Under the pieces are notes generated by a model that had not been told where the DNA came from, ran no database searches, and saw only the letters and a program-made list of their open reading frames with translations. A program made the translations under genes and the position numbers. Shown one piece after another: positions 61,228-64,000 of a stretch of DNA of 64,000 nt. The first letter of the stretch is position 1. Each line of letters opens with the position of its first letter. The stretch spans positions 744,001 through 808,000 of the forward strand of contig NZ_CP064791.1 of NCBI RefSeq assembly GCF_017094465.1, given 5' to 3'. Origin of the DNA: Halapricum desulfuricans. GTDB taxonomy: Archaea > Halobacteriota > Halobacteria > Halobacteriales > Haloarculaceae.

Positions 61228-62571
61228 CTACAGCTGAAACCGGGACTCGCGCTCGACGTGGACCACGTCGGGTTCGATCGTCTTGCCGTCGACCTCGACG
61301 GGTTGGCCCGCCGAGAGTTTCCCGAAGGCCGGCCCCTCGGAGATGCCGAGCGTCCGGGCCTTCTCGGGGTCGAACTCCCGTTTGTGGGCGATCACCGCCT
61401 CGGCGGTCAGCTCGACGGACTCGTATTTCGATTCGAGGATCTCGGCGAACGCCTCGACGATTGCCGTGCGATCGCTCTCGCCGATGAGCGCGACCCGATC
61501 GCCGAGTCGCGTCCCGCCCTCGACGGTCTCGAAGGCGACCGCGATCGACTCGACTGCTTCCCGGGCCGCGTCGGGGTCGATGCCCTGTACTTCGTCCCGG
61601 AGCTCCGCGGGGAGGTCGGAAACGACGAACTCGCCGTCGAACTCACCCGCCCGCGTGCCGAGCCGCGTCCCCTCGCCGATCGGCCCGAGCGCGTCTTCGA
61701 TCCGTTCGACCAGCGCCAGCGGGACGCCGGTCGTCTCGCGGACGAACGTCTCGCCGACGACCCGGTAGCCCAGCGATTCGACGGTGGCTTCCAGATCGGG
61801 GCGATCCTCGGCCAGGACGGCGTGGTCGGCGGCGCTGGCCTCGAAGGCCGCTTCGAGTACGTCCCGATGCTCCTCGGGATCGCCCATCGCGTCGATCCCC
61901 CAGTCGGCCCCGATGTGACCGACGGCCCAGTCGGTCTCGCGGACGATCCGCTCGAACCGGGGGACGTAGTGGCCGCCGCCGAACCCGACGACGTGGCGAC
62001 GGGTTCCATCCTCCCGAGGTGCGAGCGGACCGACGCCTCGCAGGTCGAGGATGGCCTTCGCGACCGCCCGGGCCGCGTCGGGATCGTCCCACTGGGGTTC
62101 GTCGCTGCCGACTTCGACGAACATCGACGGGACGCCCACCTCGGTCGGACCGTGGTGAGTACACTCCATGCCGACCTCGTAGCCCTCGGGCGCGTGGTGG
62201 CTCAGCGCTTCAACGACGCGACTGTGCGCGTTCGGGCAGGCTGCCGCGAACGCGCCCGCCTCGCCGCCGTACTCGGCGGGTCCGAAGTTCCCCGTGTGGT
62301 GGGCGGTCAGCAACTGTCCGGTCTCCCCGGAGTGGCGGGAGGCGAAGACCAGCAGGTCGATGTCGCCGAAGGCCTCGGCGACGCGATCCAGTTCGAGATG
62401 GAAGGGGTCGAACTCGCGGAGCTCGACGCCGTCGAGTCGGTACACTGTTCCGCCGCCCTCGCCGTCGGGGCGGGACTCGTCGGTCTCTCGCTCCCAGTCG
62501 GCGACCGCCCGCAGGTGCTCGCCGATGTGGACCGAGGCGCTGTCGGCCCGCGAGACGACGATCCCCAGCAT
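61228..62571 (-). CDS. dtdA: D-aminoacyl-tRNA deacylase (archaeal DTD2/GEK1 type)
   Basis: A 447-residue proofreading enzyme that removes D-amino acids from tRNA. It starts MLGIVVSRADSASVHIGEHL. It carries the family motifs FASRHSGETGQLLTAHHTGN, GMECTHHGPTEVGVPSMFVE and VGFGGGHYVPRF, which hold the conserved histidines. Length is longer than the Pyrococcus form owing to a C-terminal extension common in haloarchaea. Its ATG overlaps the exchanger stop by one base, so the two are in one operon. Confidence 0.93.
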   Translation of the reverse strand: MLGIVVSRADSASVHIGEHLRAVADWERETDESRPDGEGGGTVYRLDGVELREFDPFHLELDRVAEAFGDIDLLVFASRHSGETGQLLTAHHTGNFGPAEYGGEAGAFAAACPNAHSRVVEALSHHAPEGYEVGMECTHHGPTEVGVPSMFVEVGSDEPQWDDPDAARAVAKAILDLRGVGPLAPREDGTRRHVVGFGGGHYVPRFERIVRETDWAVGHIGADWGIDAMGDPEEHRDVLEAAFEASAADHAVLAEDRPDLEATVESLGYRVVGETFVRETTGVPLALVERIEDALGPIGEGTRLGTRAGEFDGEFVVSDLPAELRDEVQGIDPDAAREAVESIAVAFETVEGGTRLGDRVALIGESDRTAIVEAFAEILESKYESVELTAEAVIAHKREFDPEKARTLGISEGPAFGKLSAGQPVEVDGKTIEPDVVHVERESRFQL

Positions 62572-63980
62572 CAGTCCCCTCCCTCGATGGCGACCGGTTC
62601 CTTCCCGACGGCGGTCCGGGCGGCGTTACCGGCTCGGGCGTACACCTCTCCCAGGGCGTGCCGGCGGCGGTAAAACAGCGCGACTCCAAGCAGCAGGTAG
62701 ACTGCGGTGTAGACGTGCAACATCGTGAGACTCGCCGCCTCGGGATGGGGAAGCGAGAGTACGCGCAGGATGAGGAACTCGATGGCGACCTGCGAGATGA
62801 ACAGCGCGAACAGTGCGACGGCCTCGCGCATCGACATCTCGAAGTTGATCAGGATCGACAGCGCGAAGAACGACTGGGCGGCGGTGATCCAGATCTCCGC
62901 GGTCTGTTTGGTGTCGAAGGGAAGCGTTCCGAGCGATCCCAGCCCCAGCGAGTAGATGACTGCGATCGTCCCGATCAGCAGCGTCCACTGGTTGAGTTTC
63001 GAGGAGATCAGGGCGTTGAACCCGGCGGTCGAACGGGCCTTGTTGACGAGCACGGCGACGACGATCAGTTCCGGTGCCTCGCTGGCCAGCGGCGCGATCC
63101 ACTGGATCATGAAGAACTCGGGAACGCCAATAGAGACGCCGATCGCTTCCAGTCCGTGGGCGAACGGCTCGACGGCGATGAAGATCATCAGCCCCGAATA
63201 GACAAACAGCGAGAGGACGATCGGGATCCGCATCGCCCGGCGCTTGGCCTGGAAGTAAGCGGGGACGCCGACCTGTTCTTCGCCGTCCTCGACGTCACCG
63301 CGGACGACGATCCCGATATAGAGGACGTAGAGACTGACCAGCAAGAGCGTATCGAACATGCCGATGCCGCCCGCGAGCGGGACGGCGAAGGCGATGACCG
63401 TCGCGGCCAGCAGAAAGGCGATCTCCGTCGAAAGCCCGCGGTCGATGTGGATGACGTCCGTGAGGAACCCGTCGCGTTTCTCGACGGCGGGATCGCGTGT
63501 CTTGTAGGCCTGCCAGACCGTGTAGAAGGCGATCCCGGCCCAGCCGATGCCGATGAGGATCCGGTTGGCGCCGGTCATGTTCGCGACCGCGAGGTTGGCG
63601 TCGTGACAGGCCTCCCCGAGTTGGGTTCCCATCGACGGCGCCGGGTTACACGCGGCTGTCGTCGCGCCGCCGGCCCCGGCGTTCCAGGCGTACAGCGCGT
63701 CGACGGCGTACTCGGGTGCGACAGCCAGGATCGCGAGCACGGCGATGGCAAAGGCCCGCGGGACGTCCTTTTCGGCCGTCTCGGCCGCCCACGCGAGCAG
63801 GAACGACGCCCCGAGGACGGCCAGTCCCGTAGTAAGGACTTCCAGTCCGGTTTCGAGGTGAATCGGGCTCCCGCCGAAAAGGACCGGTGCAAGGAAGTTG
63901 TACGCGACCGTTCCCGTCCACGGGAGTGTCAGCAAGACGGCCAGACCGACCTGTACGAGGGGATGACGAAGACGGCTCAC
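62571..63980 (-). CDS. Sodium/calcium exchanger-family membrane transporter
   Basis: A 469-residue transporter with about eleven hydrophobic helices. The two inverted exchanger repeats carry the family acidic motifs (VAPEYAVDALYAWNAG in the first, LASEAPELIVVAVLVNKARS in the second) that bind cations. An unusual Cys-containing loop (ACNPAPSMGTQLGEAC) follows the first repeat. It begins with GTG at 63980; the window ends 20 bases later, so its promoter is not visible. It is upstream of and coupled to dtdA. Confidence 0.88.
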   Translation of the reverse strand: MSRLRHPLVQVGLAVLLTLPWTGTVAYNFLAPVLFGGSPIHLETGLEVLTTGLAVLGASFLLAWAAETAEKDVPRAFAIAVLAILAVAPEYAVDALYAWNAGAGGATTAACNPAPSMGTQLGEACHDANLAVANMTGANRILIGIGWAGIAFYTVWQAYKTRDPAVEKRDGFLTDVIHIDRGLSTEIAFLLAATVIAFAVPLAGGIGMFDTLLLVSLYVLYIGIVVRGDVEDGEEQVGVPAYFQAKRRAMRIPIVLSLFVYSGLMIFIAVEPFAHGLEAIGVSIGVPEFFMIQWIAPLASEAPELIVVAVLVNKARSTAGFNALISSKLNQWTLLIGTIAVIYSLGLGSLGTLPFDTKQTAEIWITAAQSFFALSILINFEMSMREAVALFALFISQVAIEFLILRVLSLPHPEAASLTMLHVYTAVYLLLGVALFYRRRHALGEVYARAGNAARTAVGKEPVAIEGGD

Positions 63981-64000
63981 GACCGTGAGTGACAGGGCCG

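Noticed and set aside
61192-63992. Two long plus-strand open frames opposite dtdA and the exchanger
   Set aside because: Both real genes are recognised family members with full motifs. The antisense frames are Arg- or Gly-rich shadows.

Overview
The window is chromosomal DNA from a halophilic archaeon (class Halobacteria). Evidence: very acidic predicted proteins, high GC, Tat/lipobox export signals, and family content typical of haloarchaea (HalX response regulator, halocyanin, DUF5788, DUF7512, archaeal SepF and FtsZ, CheF, archaeal Na/Ca exchanger, DtdA). The genus is not determinable from the sequence alone.

Positions 1-29,280 are core chromosome with short, tightly packed operons. In order they carry thioredoxin-like proteins, purD, a hexapeptide acyltransferase with a site-2 protease, exported lipoproteins, a sulfur-handling pair of divergent units (TauE-type exporter plus a 49-residue membrane partner, against a rhodanese/metallo-beta-lactamase protein), a phosphate permease, the Bax1-type nuclease (DUF790), a HalX regulator overlapping a KaiC-like ATPase, thyX, a sugar nucleotidyltransferase, rpa3 with its partner, the XPB helicase, sepF and a heliorhodopsin.

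Positions 29,280-29,860 hold relics of an IS200/IS605-type element: two related compound-hairpin structures, followed by a VapBC pair.

Positions 30,661-54,339 look like one integrated element of about 23.7 kb. Its ends share a 15-bp direct repeat, with a TCTACCGGT motif just inside each end; the same motif forms a perfect inverted repeat in front of the integrase operon. Cargo includes a GmrSD-like DUF262/DUF1524 nuclease; a 616-bp divergent gap with a run of hairpins; a GHKL (MORC/MutL-like) ATPase; an opposing PD-(D/E)XK / EEP nuclease / KAP NTPase operon; an McrBC-type pair whose McrB has two EVE-like reader domains; and a possible tRNA-guanine-transglycosylase-like protein. Housekeeping genes of the element follow: a small regulator and integrase, a prim-pol primase, a HhH protein, a winged-helix regulator, and a ParB-type protein whose C-terminal half looks like a PCNA sliding clamp. 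Base composition and codon choice are visibly more AT-rich in much of this block. It reads as a mobile defence island aimed at foreign or modified DNA.

Positions 54,340-64,000 return to core genes: GNAT acetyltransferase, halocyanin, an intact IS605 element (tnpA+tnpB) inserted beside cheF, a further hairpin-rich relic, a lipoprotein, ftsZ, dtdA and a cation exchanger.

Most promising leads: the ParB-clamp fusion, the hairpin array between two divergent defence genes, the multi-nuclease/ATPase cluster, and the repeat-defined element borders. All functional statements rest on reading motifs by eye; no database search was run.
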